The notes: generated by a model not told the origin, from the sequence alone. Positions 14,556 to 23,860 are shown, numbered from the stretch's first letter. The stretch is DNA of 57,802 nt from an uncultured beta proteobacterium (GCA_903830985.1 CAIKVZ010000171.1:1-57802), one strand, 5' to 3'. Made by a program: numbers and translations.

Positions 14556-16949
14556 ATGCACCCCGAGCCCCCCAACACCAGCCCCAGCAACCAAAGCCCG
14601 CCGGGCAGCATGGCGCGCCTTCCTTGGCCCGTGCGCCTGCTCCTTTGGAGCATGGGTCTGGCACTCGCAGGTCTGGCGTCGCTGGTGATTTTGATCGGTG
14701 TGGCGCTGGCCGTAGCCTATCCGAACCTGCCCGACATCTCGGACCTGTCGGACTACCGCCCCAAACTTCCGCTGCGCGTCTTCACAGCGGAAGGGCAGTT
14801 GATCGGCGAATTTGGCGAAGAACGACGCCACCTCACCCGCATCCAGGACATCCCGCAGGTGATGAAGGATGCGGTACTGGCGATCGAGGATTCGCGCTTT
14901 TATTCCCATGGGGGCGTCGATTACAAGGGCGTGCTGCGCGCGGCACTGGCGAATCTGGGGCGCATCAAGAGCCAGGGCGCCTCCACCATCACCATGCAGG
15001 TGGCGCGCAACGTCTACCTCTCGGCGGAAAAAAGCTACACCCGCAAGATCTACGAAATCCTGCTGACATTCAAACTCGAGAGCCAACTGAGCAAGGATCA
15101 GATCCTGGAAATCTACATGAACCAGATCTTTCTGGGCAACCGCGCCTACGGTTTCGCCGCTGCATCGGAAGCCTATTTTGGCAAGCCGCTGCAGGACATC
15201 ACGGTGGCCGAAGCGGCGATGTTGGCGGGTCTGCCCAAGGCACCGTCGGCCTTCAATCCGATCAGCAACCCCAAGCGGGCCCGCTCGCGCCAGCTCTACA
15301 TCATCGAGCGCATGCTGGACAACGACTTCATCACAGCGGCGCAGGCAACGAACGCCAAAGCCGAAGTCCTGAAGCTGCGTACCGCGCTGGACGACAACGC
15401 CGTGCACGCCGAGTACGTAGCCGAGACCGTGCGCCAACTGATGTTCGCGCAGTACGGCGAAGAAACCTATACCCGTGGCCTCAACGTCTACACCACGCTC
15501 AAGGGCGCGGACCAGGAGGCCGCCTACAAGGCCTTGCGCCGTGGCCTCATGGACTTCGAGCGCCGCCAGGTGTACCGGGGACCGGAGAAATTTTTCACTC
15601 TGCCGGTGGATCCTGAGGAAGTTGACGATGCAGTGGACGAGGCGCTGACGGAACATCCCGACAATGGCGATGTCCTGGCCGCAGTCGTGCTGGACGCTGG
15701 CCCCAAGAAGATCCTGGCGGTGCGGCAAAACGGCGAGACGCTGGAGATCGTCGGTGATGGCCTGAAACCGGCGCAGTCGGGTCTGGCTGAGAAGGCGCCG
15801 CCCAACATCAAGATCCGGCGCGGCGCCGTCATCCGCGTCGTGAAGACGCCGAAGAACACCTGGGAAATAACCCAATTGCCCGAAGTTGAAGGCGCCTTCG
15901 TCGCAATGGACCCGCGCGACGGCGCCATCAAGGCGATGGTGGGCGGCTTTGATTTCGACAAGAACAAGTTCAACCATGTGACCCAGGCCTGGCGTCAGCC
16001 CGGCTCCAGCTTCAAACCCTTCATCTATTCCGCGGCCCTCGAAAAAGGTTTCACGCCCAGCACCGTCATCAACGATGCCGAGTTGTTCTTTGACGCCGGC
16101 GTCACCGGCGGGCAGCCCTGGGAACCCAAGAACTACGACCAGAAGTACGAGGGACCCATGTCCATGCGCACCGGCTTGGCCAAGTCCAAGAACATGATCT
16201 CCATTCGAATCCTGAACGCCATCGGCGCGCCCTATGCGCAGGAGTGGATCACGCGCTTTGGCTTTGATGCCGACAAGCACCCGGCCTACCTCACCATGGC
16301 GCTGGGCGCGGGCTCGGTCACACCGATGCAGATGGCCACAGGCTACGCCGTTTTTGCCAATGGCGGCTTTCGCGTGAACCCCTGGCTGGTGGCGCGCGTC
16401 ACCGAACAAAAGGGCAAGCTGCTGGTGCAGACCGCGCCGCCGGCGTTGGACGAGACGGTGCGTGCCATCGATGCGCGCAATGCCTTCATGATGAGCAGCC
16501 TGCTGCAAAGCGTCACCAGCATCGGCACCGCGGCGCGCGCCCAGGCGACGCTGAAGCGCCCCGACCTCTACGGCAAGACCGGGACGACCAACGACTCGAT
16601 GGACGCCTGGTTCGTCGGCTACCAGCCCAGCTTGGTGGCGGCGACCTGGATCGGTTACGACACGCCACGCAAACTCGGCGCCACGGAAACCGGCGGGGGA
16701 CTCAGCTTGCCGGTGTGGATCAGTTTCATGGAAACCGCGCTACGCGGCGTTCCCGTGGCCGAACTGAGCGCACCGGAGGGCGTGCTGCGTGTCGGCAACG
16801 AGTGGTATTACGACGAGTATGTGCGCGGCGCGGGGGTCACCAGCCTGGGGCTGCACGACAAGGGTGCAGCCGCCGAGACCCCGACTGCGCCAGCAACGCT
16901 GCCACCGGCCGACGAGAAAAAGAAAATCCTCGACCTGTTCAAGAACTGA
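14556..16949 (+). CDS. mrcA: Penicillin-binding protein 1A (bifunctional transglycosylase/transpeptidase)
   Basis: This class A PBP polymerises glycan strands and cross-links peptides in the periplasm. Order in the 797-residue protein: short Pro-rich cytoplasmic tail, membrane helix at about 28-55, then GT51 transglycosylase with EDSRFYSHGGVD (Glu111). The OB-like domain of PBP1A follows, then transpeptidase motifs SSFK (484-487, nucleophile Ser), SKN (SKNMISIR) and KTG (674-676). The length is typical for PBP1A (about 800). Divergent from pilMNOPQ, an arrangement known in many proteobacteria. Its stop is one base from the convergent cyaY stop. Confidence 0.96.
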   Translation: MHPEPPNTSPSNQSPPGSMARLPWPVRLLLWSMGLALAGLASLVILIGVALAVAYPNLPDISDLSDYRPKLPLRVFTAEGQLIGEFGEERRHLTRIQDIPQVMKDAVLAIEDSRFYSHGGVDYKGVLRAALANLGRIKSQGASTITMQVARNVYLSAEKSYTRKIYEILLTFKLESQLSKDQILEIYMNQIFLGNRAYGFAAASEAYFGKPLQDITVAEAAMLAGLPKAPSAFNPISNPKRARSRQLYIIERMLDNDFITAAQATNAKAEVLKLRTALDDNAVHAEYVAETVRQLMFAQYGEETYTRGLNVYTTLKGADQEAAYKALRRGLMDFERRQVYRGPEKFFTLPVDPEEVDDAVDEALTEHPDNGDVLAAVVLDAGPKKILAVRQNGETLEIVGDGLKPAQSGLAEKAPPNIKIRRGAVIRVVKTPKNTWEITQLPEVEGAFVAMDPRDGAIKAMVGGFDFDKNKFNHVTQAWRQPGSSFKPFIYSAALEKGFTPSTVINDAELFFDAGVTGGQPWEPKNYDQKYEGPMSMRTGLAKSKNMISIRILNAIGAPYAQEWITRFGFDADKHPAYLTMALGAGSVTPMQMATGYAVFANGGFRVNPWLVARVTEQKGKLLVQTAPPALDETVRAIDARNAFMMSSLLQSVTSIGTAARAQATLKRPDLYGKTGTTNDSMDAWFVGYQPSLVAATWIGYDTPRKLGATETGGGLSLPVWISFMETALRGVPVAELSAPEGVLRVGNEWYYDEYVRGAGVTSLGLHDKGAAAETPTAPATLPPADEKKKILDLFKN

Positions 16950-16950
16950 T

Positions 16951-17280
16951 TCAGGGCATGAAAGACAGCACCGAGCCTGACTGTTCGTTGGCGCACCGTG
17001 TCAATACCGCAAAAAATTCGCCTTGTCCCTTGCTGTCCTGCCAGGACTTTGCGTCAAAGCGAAAATGGTAGCCGCCCGAGCGTGCGGCCAGCCAGATTTC
17101 CTGCAAAGGCTTTTGCAGATTCACGATGATCTGGCTGGCGTTGGGAAAGGTCAGCGTGATCATGGCGCCGACACGCTGGTTGTCGATATCGGCGTCGGTC
17201 TGGTCATTGAGCCGGTCGCAGCACGACTCAACAGTTTGAAGAAGTCGCTCGGCCTGGTCGAGAAACTGCGTATCGGTCAT
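16951..17280 (-). CDS. cyaY: Frataxin-like iron-sulfur assembly protein CyaY
   Basis: CyaY is the bacterial frataxin, an iron-binding regulator of Fe-S assembly on IscS/IscU. The 109-residue protein starts [15 protein letters not shown] and carries the conserved frataxin sheet: [38 protein letters not shown] and [11 protein letters not shown]. Acidic residues on helix 1 and strand 1 are present (DQTDADID). The frame extends ten codons upstream to 17310, but the family start is the ATG at 17280. Divergent from lptM-lysA with only 12 bases between starts, a common proteobacterial layout. Confidence 0.95.
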   Translation of the reverse strand: MTDTQFLDQAERLLQTVESCCDRLNDQTDADIDNQRVGAMITLTFPNASQIIVNLQKPLQEIWLAARSGGYHFRFDAKSWQDSKGQGEFFAVLTRCANEQSGSVLSFMP

Positions 17281-17292
17281 TACAATTTGTGG

Positions 17293-17505
17293 ATGTTCCA
17301 TAGGTTGCAAATTTTAATCAGCTGGATTGCCCTTGGCGTCGTTGTGGCGGCGCTGGGTGGATGCGGGCAAAAGGGTGCGCTGTACCTGCCCAGCACAGCA
17401 ACAGCCGTTCCAGCGCGCCCCTCCGCCTCTGCCCCGCAGCGCCCCGGCGCCCGGCCCACGACAACCGGCGAGGCCGCTAGGCCCGCTGCCAGTGCCCCAC
17501 CATGA
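17293..17505 (+). CDS. lptM: LptM (YifL)-type small lipoprotein
   Basis: This is a short lipoprotein of about 70 residues. It has a signal peptide and lipobox LGGC, and the hallmark sequence right after the Cys, GQKGALYLP. In E. coli LptM assists LptD disulfide maturation in the LPS export complex; that function is family knowledge. The remainder is a Pro/Ala-rich tail. The start ATG at 17293 is tentative: a TACAAT -10-like box lies at 17281-17286, so a start at the TTG codon (LQILISW) is possible. The stop overlaps the lysA ATG (ATGA), as expected for the conserved lptM-lysA pair. Confidence 0.88.
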   Translation: MFHRLQILISWIALGVVVAALGGCGQKGALYLPSTATAVPARPSASAPQRPGARPTTTGEAARPAASAPP

Positions 17506-18785
17506 CCCCTGCCATTCTTCCCGGCCAGCCTCAGCTGGCCTACCGCGACGACGAGCTTTTTCTCGAGGGTGTGCGACTGGCCGATCTGGCGCGCAGCCAC
17601 GGCACGCCCCTGTACGTCTATTCCAAGGGCGCCATGCTGGCTGCACTCGCGGCTTACCAGCGCGGCTTTCAGGGACGCAAGGCCCTCATTTGCTACGCCA
17701 TGAAAGCCAACTCATCCCTGGCGGTGCTGCAGGTGTTTGCCCAGGCGGGTTGCGGCTTTGACATCGTCTCCGGGGGGGAACTGCTGCGCGTGATCGCGGC
17801 GGGGGGCGATTGCGCCAAGGTCATTTTTTCCGGCGTGGGCAAGACCCGCGCGGAAATGCGCCAGGCTCTGGAAGCCGGCATTGCCTGCTTCAACGTGGAG
17901 AGCGAAGCCGAACTCGAAGTGCTCAATGACGTTGCCCTGTCCATGGGCCAGCGGGCACAGGTCAGCATCCGCGTCAATCCCAACGTCGACCCCCAAACCC
18001 ATCCCTACATCTCCACCGGACTCAAGGGCAGCAAGTTCGGCGTGGCGCACGAACGCGTATTGCAGACTTATCGTCGTGCAGCCGCGCTCCCAGGCCTGCG
18101 CGTGGTCGGCATCGACTGCCATATCGGCTCGCAGATCACGCAGGAACTGCCCTACCTGGACGCCGTGGATCGCATGCTGGACCTGGTGCAGGACATTGAG
18201 GCGGCCGGGATTGCGCTGCAGCACATCGACTTCGGCGGTGGCCTGGGCATCGACTACAACGCCGACACTCCACCGGCCGCAGATACGCTGTGGACCCATC
18301 TGCTGGCCAGGCTGGATGCACGCGGCTTTGGCGACCGGCAGTTCATGGTGGAGCCTGGGCGCTCGCTGGTGGGCAACGCCGGCGTGTGCCTGACCGAGGT
18401 GCTCTACCTGAAACCCGGTGAAGAAAAGAATTTCTGCATCATCGACGCGGCCATGAACGACTTGCCGCGCCCCGCCATGTACCAGGCCTACCACGCCATC
18501 ATCCCGTTGTCGTCCAATGCACCGGCGCCGGTAGCAAGCTGGGATGTCGTCGGTCCGGTGTGCGAAAGCGGCGACTGGATCGGCCACGACCGCGAACTGG
18601 CGGTGCAAGCCGGGGATTTGCTCGCCGTGCTTTCGGCCGGCGCTTACTGCATGAGCATGGCCAGCAACTACAACACGCGCGGCCGCGCGGCCGAGGTCTT
18701 GGTGCATGAAGACCGCAGCAGCCTCGTCCGGGCTCGCGAGACCGCACAGACCTGTTTTGCCGGGGAAATCCTGCCTGCTTCCTGA
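17502..18785 (+). CDS. lysA: Diaminopimelate decarboxylase
   Basis: LysA is a PLP enzyme that converts meso-diaminopimelate to L-lysine, the final step of lysine synthesis. The 427-residue protein has the PLP Lys68 in CYAMKANSS and the decarboxylase-2 signature with ASGVGKTRAE-like IFSGVGKTRAEM. Conserved HIGSQIT and DFGGGLGI stretches are present, with EPGRSLVGNAG, and in the C-terminal domain the substrate Cys motif GPVCESGDW. The N-terminal ILPGQPQLAYRDDELFLEGV is usual. Translation is coupled to lptM. Confidence 0.97.
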   Translation: MTPAILPGQPQLAYRDDELFLEGVRLADLARSHGTPLYVYSKGAMLAALAAYQRGFQGRKALICYAMKANSSLAVLQVFAQAGCGFDIVSGGELLRVIAAGGDCAKVIFSGVGKTRAEMRQALEAGIACFNVESEAELEVLNDVALSMGQRAQVSIRVNPNVDPQTHPYISTGLKGSKFGVAHERVLQTYRRAAALPGLRVVGIDCHIGSQITQELPYLDAVDRMLDLVQDIEAAGIALQHIDFGGGLGIDYNADTPPAADTLWTHLLARLDARGFGDRQFMVEPGRSLVGNAGVCLTEVLYLKPGEEKNFCIIDAAMNDLPRPAMYQAYHAIIPLSSNAPAPVASWDVVGPVCESGDWIGHDRELAVQAGDLLAVLSAGAYCMSMASNYNTRGRAAEVLVHEDRSSLVRARETAQTCFAGEILPAS

Positions 18786-18860
18786 GGTGCAAGCTGCTAC
18801 GATGCGCGATGACCTCGTTTCACAACCGGCCTCGCGACCAAGAACCCGCCGAAAGCACCC

Positions 18861-19646
18861 ATGTCGATTGAGCTCTACCGAGACGCGAACCACGCCTGCC
18901 TGATGTTCACCGATCTGGTGGAGGAAGACGAACAGGCGGTGCAGTCGAATCAGTTCCTGATCGTGGACCACGGCACGGGCGCGGTCATCGACCCGGGTGG
19001 CAACCTCGCGTTCAACACGCTGTTGCTGACCATGTCCAAGTATTTCCCGCCGCAAAAGCTGTCCTATATCGTCGCCTCGCACGCGGACCCGGACATCATT
19101 GCGGCGCTCGACCGCTGGCTGACCTCCACGCCGGCAAAGCTGGTCATTTCCACCATCTGGGAGCGTTTCGCTCCGCACTTCACCAAGGTCGGCAAGACCA
19201 CCGGCCGGGTCATCGCCGTGCCCGATGCCGGTGGCAAACTGCCACTGGGAATGAGTGAACTCTGGCTGGTGCCGGCGCACTTCATGCATGCCGAGGGTAA
19301 CTTCCACTTTTACGACCCGATCAGCCGCATCCTGTTCACCGGCGATCTGGGCGTATCCATGATGTCGGGCAGACAGGCGCAAACTCCAATCACCCGACTG
19401 GCACCGCATATCCCCTTGATGGAGGGATTTCACCGCCGCTACATGGCCTCGGGAAAGATCCTGCGACTCTGGGTCAAGATGGCGCGACGCCTGGATATCG
19501 AAATGCTGGTGCCCCAGCACGGCGCACCGATCGTCGGACAGACCGCGATCAATGAATTTTTCGACTGGATCGACACCCTGAGCTGTGGCATCGACCTGTT
19601 TGACGAGCGCGACTACCAGTTGCCCACGGCACGCATCAGCCCGTAA
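18861..19646 (+). CDS. MBL-fold ODP-type (FprA-like) diiron protein
   Basis: The 261-residue cytoplasmic protein is a metallo-beta-lactamase fold related to the diiron domain of flavodiiron proteins (oxygen-binding diiron, ODP group), without a flavodoxin domain. Candidate metal ligands are His74, Asp76 and Asp78 in SHADPD, His143 in MHAEGN, Asp162 in TGDLG and His220 in PQHGAP. The canonical HxExDH becomes HxDxD followed by Ile, so one site ligand differs. ODP-like proteins bind or reduce O2 in several bacteria. Activity here is not shown. It follows lysA by 75 bases and converges on msrQ, five bases apart. Confidence 0.75.
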   Translation: MSIELYRDANHACLMFTDLVEEDEQAVQSNQFLIVDHGTGAVIDPGGNLAFNTLLLTMSKYFPPQKLSYIVASHADPDIIAALDRWLTSTPAKLVISTIWERFAPHFTKVGKTTGRVIAVPDAGGKLPLGMSELWLVPAHFMHAEGNFHFYDPISRILFTGDLGVSMMSGRQAQTPITRLAPHIPLMEGFHRRYMASGKILRLWVKMARRLDIEMLVPQHGAPIVGQTAINEFFDWIDTLSCGIDLFDERDYQLPTARISP

Positions 19647-19651
19647 ACCGA

Positions 19652-20290
19652 TCAGTGCGGCAGCGCGCCCAGTGGCGCTGCAGAGCGCTTGCGCAGCGCT
19701 TGGCGCAAGCGCCAACCCAACAGCGCCGCGATGATGGCGGCATAGACGAAAACCTCGGCAAAGTTGTTCTTGCCGGCACGCATCCAGAAAAAATGCAGCA
19801 GCGCCAGCAAGGCGATGACGTGTACAGCCTTGTGCAACAACTGCCAGCCCCGACCACCCAGGAAACGGATGGCGCGGTTGAAGGATGTCAGCGCCAGCAG
19901 GCTCAGCAGCACGGCGGCGCTGAAGCCCACCAGGATGAAGGGCCGCTTCACAATGTCCCGAACTATGTCATCGAGGTCGAAACCCATGTCAAAACCGCTG
20001 TAGGCCAGCAAATGGAGCAGGGCATAAAAGGCCACGAACAGGCCCAACATGCGACGAAACCTTGCCAGCGCCGGCGTGCGTGTCATGACCCGCAAGGGCG
20101 TCACCGCCAGCACCAGGCAAAGGGCGCGCAGCGTCCAGTCGCCGCTGGCGCGAATCAGCGCCTCGGCCGGATTCGCCCCCAGTTGCTCCAGGGCTGCGCG
20201 GCTGAACAACCAGAGCATGGGCAGCAGACACAAGCCAAACAGCACCGGCTTGGCAAAGCGGTGCGCCACCCAGGCGCGCAGCGGCAACAT
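19652..20290 (-). CDS. msrQ: MsrQ heme-binding membrane subunit
   Basis: MsrQ is the inner-membrane b-type cytochrome that passes quinone or flavin electrons to periplasmic MsrP for repair of methionine sulfoxides. The 212-residue protein has about six membrane helices and the ferric-reductase-like pattern. Candidate heme His residues are in FVAFYALLHLLAY, LLHKAVHVIALLALLHFFW and VHVIAL. The start ATG shares one base with the msrP stop (TGATG), so the pair is coupled in the usual msrP-msrQ order. Confidence 0.93.
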   Translation of the reverse strand: MLPLRAWVAHRFAKPVLFGLCLLPMLWLFSRAALEQLGANPAEALIRASGDWTLRALCLVLAVTPLRVMTRTPALARFRRMLGLFVAFYALLHLLAYSGFDMGFDLDDIVRDIVKRPFILVGFSAAVLLSLLALTSFNRAIRFLGGRGWQLLHKAVHVIALLALLHFFWMRAGKNNFAEVFVYAAIIAALLGWRLRQALRKRSAAPLGALPH

Positions 20291-21285
20291 CAGAACAGCT
20301 TCTTCAGATCCATGCCGGCGTACAACTGGCCGACCTGGGCTTCATAGCCATTGAACATCAAGGTCTTGCGCTTCTTGGCAAACAGCCCGTCCTCGCCAAT
20401 GCGCCGCTCCGTGGCCTGGCTCCAGCGCGGATGATCGACCGCAGGATTCACGTTCGAGTAGAAACCGTATTCACTGGCCGCCGCGTGGTTCCAGGCAGTG
20501 GCGGGTTGACGCTCGGTAAAACGGATTTTCACCAGGGTCTTGGCGCTCTTGAAGCCGTACTTCCACGGCACCACCAGACGCACCGGGGCGCCGTTCTGGT
20601 TCGGCAAAACTTCGCCGTACATGCCAAAGCCCAGCAGCGTGAGCGGGTGCATGGCCTCGTCCATGCGCAGACCTTCCACATAGGGCCAGTCCAGCACGCG
20701 CGAGCCGACAAAAGGCATGGTCTTGGGGTCCGCCTGGGTGACGAACTCGACGTATTTGGCACTGCCCAGCGGCTCCACCTTCTTGATGAGTTCGTTCAGC
20801 GAATAGCCGACCCAAGGAATGACCATGGACCAGCCTTCGACGCAGCGCAAGCGATAAATGCGCTCCTCCATCGGCGACAGGCGCAGCAGATCCTCCAGGC
20901 TGAAGCGCGACGGCTTCTTCACCAGGCCTTCAACTTCCACGGTCCAGGGTGTGGTGCGCAGCGTATGGGCGTTCTTCGCCGGATCAGCCTTGTCGGTGCC
21001 GAACTCGTAAAAATTGTTGTAGCTGCTGGCGTCGGCATAGGTCGTCGCCTTGTCCATCGTCACGGCGCCGGCCACTGCTGAACGGCCACCCGGCAAGGGC
21101 GCGAGTTTGTTGGGACGCACAGCCTGCGCGTGAGCCTCGCGGCCGGCCCAGGCTGCCAGACTCATGCCCGCGGCACCTGTGGCCAGAAGTTTCAGCAGGT
21201 CTCTGCGGCCCTCGTACACCGACTGCGGCGTCAGTTCGTCTGCGCGGGCAAGTTGGAAGCCGTCGCGCTGGGTCTTGATGAGCAT
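20290..21285 (-). CDS. msrP: MsrP protein-methionine-sulfoxide reductase catalytic subunit
   Basis: MsrP is a periplasmic molybdopterin enzyme that reduces oxidised methionine in envelope proteins. The 331-residue product has a Tat-type signal around residues 26-54 ([27 protein letters not shown]). The sulfite-oxidase fold follows: a molybdenum Cys in [20 protein letters not shown], then [17 protein letters not shown] and [29 protein letters not shown]-type sequence near the C-terminus. It lies downstream of a terminator that ends the cytochrome c gene, so it has its own promoter region at 21286-21345. Confidence 0.95.
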   Translation of the reverse strand: MLIKTQRDGFQLARADELTPQSVYEGRRDLLKLLATGAAGMSLAAWAGREAHAQAVRPNKLAPLPGGRSAVAGAVTMDKATTYADASSYNNFYEFGTDKADPAKNAHTLRTTPWTVEVEGLVKKPSRFSLEDLLRLSPMEERIYRLRCVEGWSMVIPWVGYSLNELIKKVEPLGSAKYVEFVTQADPKTMPFVGSRVLDWPYVEGLRMDEAMHPLTLLGFGMYGEVLPNQNGAPVRLVVPWKYGFKSAKTLVKIRFTERQPATAWNHAAASEYGFYSNVNPAVDHPRWSQATERRIGEDGLFAKKRKTLMFNGYEAQVGQLYAGMDLKKLF

Positions 21286-21347
21286 GGCAAATCCTTGAGA
21301 AGTTCGCTGTCAGTCGGCGTTATCCAGGGAATCTTACAGATTGCCAT

Positions 21348-21380
21348 AAAAAAAAGCGGGTCATCCGTAAATGACCCGCT
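21348..21380 (-). terminator. Rho-independent terminator of the cytochrome c gene
   Basis: The stem AGCGGGTCAT (21355-21364) pairs perfectly with ATGACCCGCT (21371-21380) around a 6-base loop. On the minus strand it is followed by a run of T (A-run 21348-21355 on the plus strand). It lies 50 bases after the cytochrome stop and ahead of msrP. Confidence 0.92.
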
Positions 21381-21430
21381 TGTTGTCGCGTAGAGTTCCG
21401 CCGGCTTGGCTGCCGGCGCGCTGGCAGGAA

Positions 21431-22108
21431 TTACTGCAAGCCAGAAATGTAATCGGCCAGGGCCTTGATCTCGCGATCGTTGAGCTTGGCCGCCACCTGG
21501 CTCATCTGCAAACTGTTCTTGCGCACGCCGTCGCGAAAGCCCGTCAACTGCGCCACCGTGTAATCGGTCTGCTGGCCTTTGAGGCGCGGGTACTGCGCCG
21601 GAATGCCGGCGCCGTTCGGGCTGTGGCAGCCCGCGCAAGCCGGGATCTGACGATCTGCCACCCCGCCGCGGAAAATACGTTCGCCCAGCACGATCAGTTC
21701 CTTGTCCTTGGCGGCGCCCGGCTTGGCGGTCTTGGAAGCCGCGAAGTAGGCCACGTTCCTCACATCGTCAGCGGTCGCCAAAGTGGACGCCATGCCCATC
21801 ATGATGGGGTTGGCACGCAGTCCGGATTTGAATTCGGTCAATTGCTTGATCAGATACTCCGGGTGCTGCTGTGCCAGCGTGGGGTTTACCGGGATCATGG
21901 AATTGGCGTCCGGACCGTGGCAGGCGGCGCAAATCGCGGCAAAGGTGGCTTCACCCTTGGCCAGATCGGGCTTGGCCGCAGTTGGCGCGGCAGCATGGGC
22001 CGCCGCGGGAGCCACCGCTGGGGCAGCCGGTTTTTCCTGGGCAGCAGCCGGGGCAATCGAGGTGATGGCCACGCAGGCAAACACGAGCAAAGAGGCGAGC
22101 GACTTCAT
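21431..22108 (-). CDS. Diheme class I cytochrome c (c4 type)
   Basis: This is a periplasmic electron-transfer protein of 225 residues with a Sec signal (cut near APAAAQ), an Ala/Pro linker (25-48), and two c-type heme motifs, CAACH (60-64) and CAGCH (158-162). The two halves are homologous cytochrome domains, with distal Met candidates in MMGMAS and LQMSQVAAKL. This layout matches cytochrome c4, which feeds terminal oxidases or other acceptors. The frame extends nine codons upstream of the chosen ATG at 22108, but the signal peptide starts there. Divergent from engB, own terminator downstream, so probably monocistronic. Confidence 0.93.
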   Translation of the reverse strand: MKSLASLLVFACVAITSIAPAAAQEKPAAPAVAPAAAHAAAPTAAKPDLAKGEATFAAICAACHGPDANSMIPVNPTLAQQHPEYLIKQLTEFKSGLRANPIMMGMASTLATADDVRNVAYFAASKTAKPGAAKDKELIVLGERIFRGGVADRQIPACAGCHSPNGAGIPAQYPRLKGQQTDYTVAQLTGFRDGVRKNSLQMSQVAAKLNDREIKALADYISGLQ

Positions 22109-22126
22109 ATTTTTGACATCAGTGGG

Positions 22127-22154
22127 TTGGCACAAAACCCCGTGATTCTACAAT
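22127..22154 (+). promoter_or_regulatory. Candidate sigma-70 promoter of engB
   Basis: TTGGCA (22127-22132), a 16-base spacer and TACAAT (22149-22154) each match the consensus in five of six positions. They lie 28 bases before the engB ATG. Confidence 0.5.
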
Positions 22155-22181
22155 GAGGGCCCCCAAGACTTCGCCAATCGC

Positions 22182-22952
22182 ATGACCCACACTCCAACGC
22201 GCGCTGCTTCAGACCCTGCACACGCCCCCCAAAAGACAGCCAGCGCGTCGGCCGCCGTGATCGCCATGGGGTGGATGCACACCGCCAAATTTCTGACCAC
22301 GGCGCCCGAGCTGAAATTCCTGCCCGAATTGCAGGTGCCGGAGATCGCCTTTGTCGGACGGTCCAACGCCGGCAAGTCGACCTGCATCAACACGCTCACC
22401 CAGCAAAAGCGCCTGGCCTTCGCCTCCAAGACGCCGGGGCGCACGCAGAGCATCAACCTGTTCTCATTGGGCAAGCAGGGCGTCACCGACGCCGTGCTTG
22501 CCGACTTGCCGGGCTATGGGTATGCCGCAGTCCCCAAGGCCGACAAATGGCGCTGGCAGCAGGTGATGGCGAATTATTTGGTGACGCGGGAAAACCTCAC
22601 CGGCATCGTGCTGATGTGCGACCCGCGCCACGGACTCACCGAACTCGACGAGATCCTGCTCGACGTGGTGCGTCCCAGGGTGGAAGAGGGTTTGAAATTC
22701 CTGGTGGTGTTGACCAAGGCCGACAAGCTGAACAAGACCGAAGCCGCCAAGGCCCTGTCCATCATGCAACTGCAGGCCGGCGGCGGCAGCGTGAAGCTCT
22801 TTTCCGCGCTGAAGAAACAGGGTGTGGACGAAGTCGCCGAACTGCTCTGGCAGTGGGCGCATCCGCCGGTGAAAGCGGAAAAGCCAACCCGCCCGGCAAT
22901 CGAAGCGGCAGCGCCTGCGGCCGATGCACCGGCAGCCGATCCGCAGGGCTGA
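22182..22952 (+). CDS. engB: Ribosome biogenesis GTP-binding protein EngB (YihA/YsxC)
   Basis: EngB is a small essential GTPase for 50S subunit assembly. G motifs are clear: G1 GRSNAGKST, G2 around TPGRTQ, G3 DLPGYGYA, G4 TKAD, and G5 region SVKLFSALKK. At 256 residues it is longer than most (about 200). About 27 N-terminal residues precede AMGWMHTAKFLTTAPELKFLPE, and a 30-residue Ala/Pro tail ends the protein. A start at the ATG at 22266 would remove the extra leader; the longer start is kept because the promoter candidate fits it. Confidence 0.94.
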   Translation: MTHTPTRAASDPAHAPQKTASASAAVIAMGWMHTAKFLTTAPELKFLPELQVPEIAFVGRSNAGKSTCINTLTQQKRLAFASKTPGRTQSINLFSLGKQGVTDAVLADLPGYGYAAVPKADKWRWQQVMANYLVTRENLTGIVLMCDPRHGLTELDEILLDVVRPRVEEGLKFLVVLTKADKLNKTEAAKALSIMQLQAGGGSVKLFSALKKQGVDEVAELLWQWAHPPVKAEKPTRPAIEAAAPAADAPAADPQG

Positions 22953-22958
22953 ACCCCT

Positions 22959-22974
22959 GCCGCCCGTGGGCGGC
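22959..22974. terminator. GC-rich hairpin between convergent engB and acyltransferase genes
   Basis: GCCGCC and GGCGGC form a 6-bp stem with a CGTG loop in the 41-bp convergent gap. No U-tract follows on either strand, so a bidirectional terminator is only possible. Confidence 0.35.
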
Positions 22975-22993
22975 GGCTGAGTGCCTTGTTCCG

Positions 22994-23860
22994 TCAGTAG
23001 ACCGATGGCTGGCCCGCCGGCCTGGTCTTGAAACGCTTGTGCACCCAGAAATACTGTTCGGGCATGGTGTCGATGTAGTCCTGCAGGCGTTGGTTCATCA
23101 TTGCCGTGTCGGCAACAACGTCGTCCGTGGGGTAGTCGACCCAGGGCGACATCACCTCGACGTCGTAACCGCTGCGCGTCATGCGCGACACCACGGGGAT
23201 GACCTTGGCGCGGCCCAATTTGGCAAAGCGCGACAGCGATGGCACGGTGGCTGCGGCCTGGCCATAGAAGGGCACGAAAATCGACTCTGCAGGTCCGTAG
23301 TTCATGTCAGGCAGCAGGTACAAGGGGTCACCCGCACGCAGCGCTGCCACAATGGTTTTGACGCCGTCCTCGCGGTCAAAAAGTTTCACCCGGCCAAAGC
23401 GCTGGCGCCCGCGCAACACCCAGTCATTGAGCACCGGATTCGGCTGGTTCGTGAAGATCGTCGTGAAGCGCCGCGGCACGCACTGCGTCAACGCGGTCCA
23501 ACCGGCGTCCAGTCCGACAAAGTGTGGTGAAAAAATGACCACGGGTTCACTGCCCTGCAAGGCCTGAAGATCCCCGCACAGGCGCAACCGGCGCTGCGTG
23601 CAAGCAGCGCTGCCGTGCCACAGCCAAGCCCGGTCCAGCCAGGCCTGGGCAAAGCAGACGAAGGAGCGCTGCGTCAAGCGGCGCCGTTGCGCGCTGCCGA
23701 GTCGCGGGAAACACAGCGCCAAATTGATCATGGCAACGCGTCGGCGCGATACTGCCAGGACGTACAGCAGCCAACCGAGCAACCAACCCAGTGCGCGCAG
23801 CACCGGCAAGGGCAGCAGGGCCAGGCAGCGCAGTAAAAAGATGCCCAGGTGTGCCAGCAT
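22994..23860 (-). CDS. LpxL/HtrB-family lysophospholipid/lipid A acyltransferase (second of a pair)
   Basis: This is a membrane-bound late acyltransferase of 288 residues that adds secondary acyl chains to lipid A precursors or related lipids. There is an N-terminal membrane helix (LGIFLLRCLALLPLPVLRALGWLLGWLLYVL). The family catalytic motif HX4D is in FSPHFVGLDAGW, followed by LPDMNYGPAESIFVPFYG, which corresponds to the conserved DQ/DxxxG region, and PEQYFWVHKRFKTRP near the C-terminus. The frame continues upstream, but the ATG at 23860 shares a base with the stop of the previous acyltransferase (TGATG), which fixes the start. Which acyl position it serves cannot be told from sequence. Confidence 0.88.
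   Translation of the reverse strand: MLAHLGIFLLRCLALLPLPVLRALGWLLGWLLYVLAVSRRRVAMINLALCFPRLGSAQRRRLTQRSFVCFAQAWLDRAWLWHGSAACTQRRLRLCGDLQALQGSEPVVIFSPHFVGLDAGWTALTQCVPRRFTTIFTNQPNPVLNDWVLRGRQRFGRVKLFDREDGVKTIVAALRAGDPLYLLPDMNYGPAESIFVPFYGQAAATVPSLSRFAKLGRAKVIPVVSRMTRSGYDVEVMSPWVDYPTDDVVADTAMMNQRLQDYIDTMPEQYFWVHKRFKTRPAGQPSVY

Noticed and set aside
14496-16508. 670-codon minus-strand open frame over mrcA
   Set aside because: Antisense shadow of the PBP1A gene, rich in His, Gln and Arg, with no recognisable domain.
17712-19715. 667-codon minus-strand open frame over lysA and the ODP-like gene
   Set aside because: Antisense to two well-supported genes and spans their boundary; no domain.
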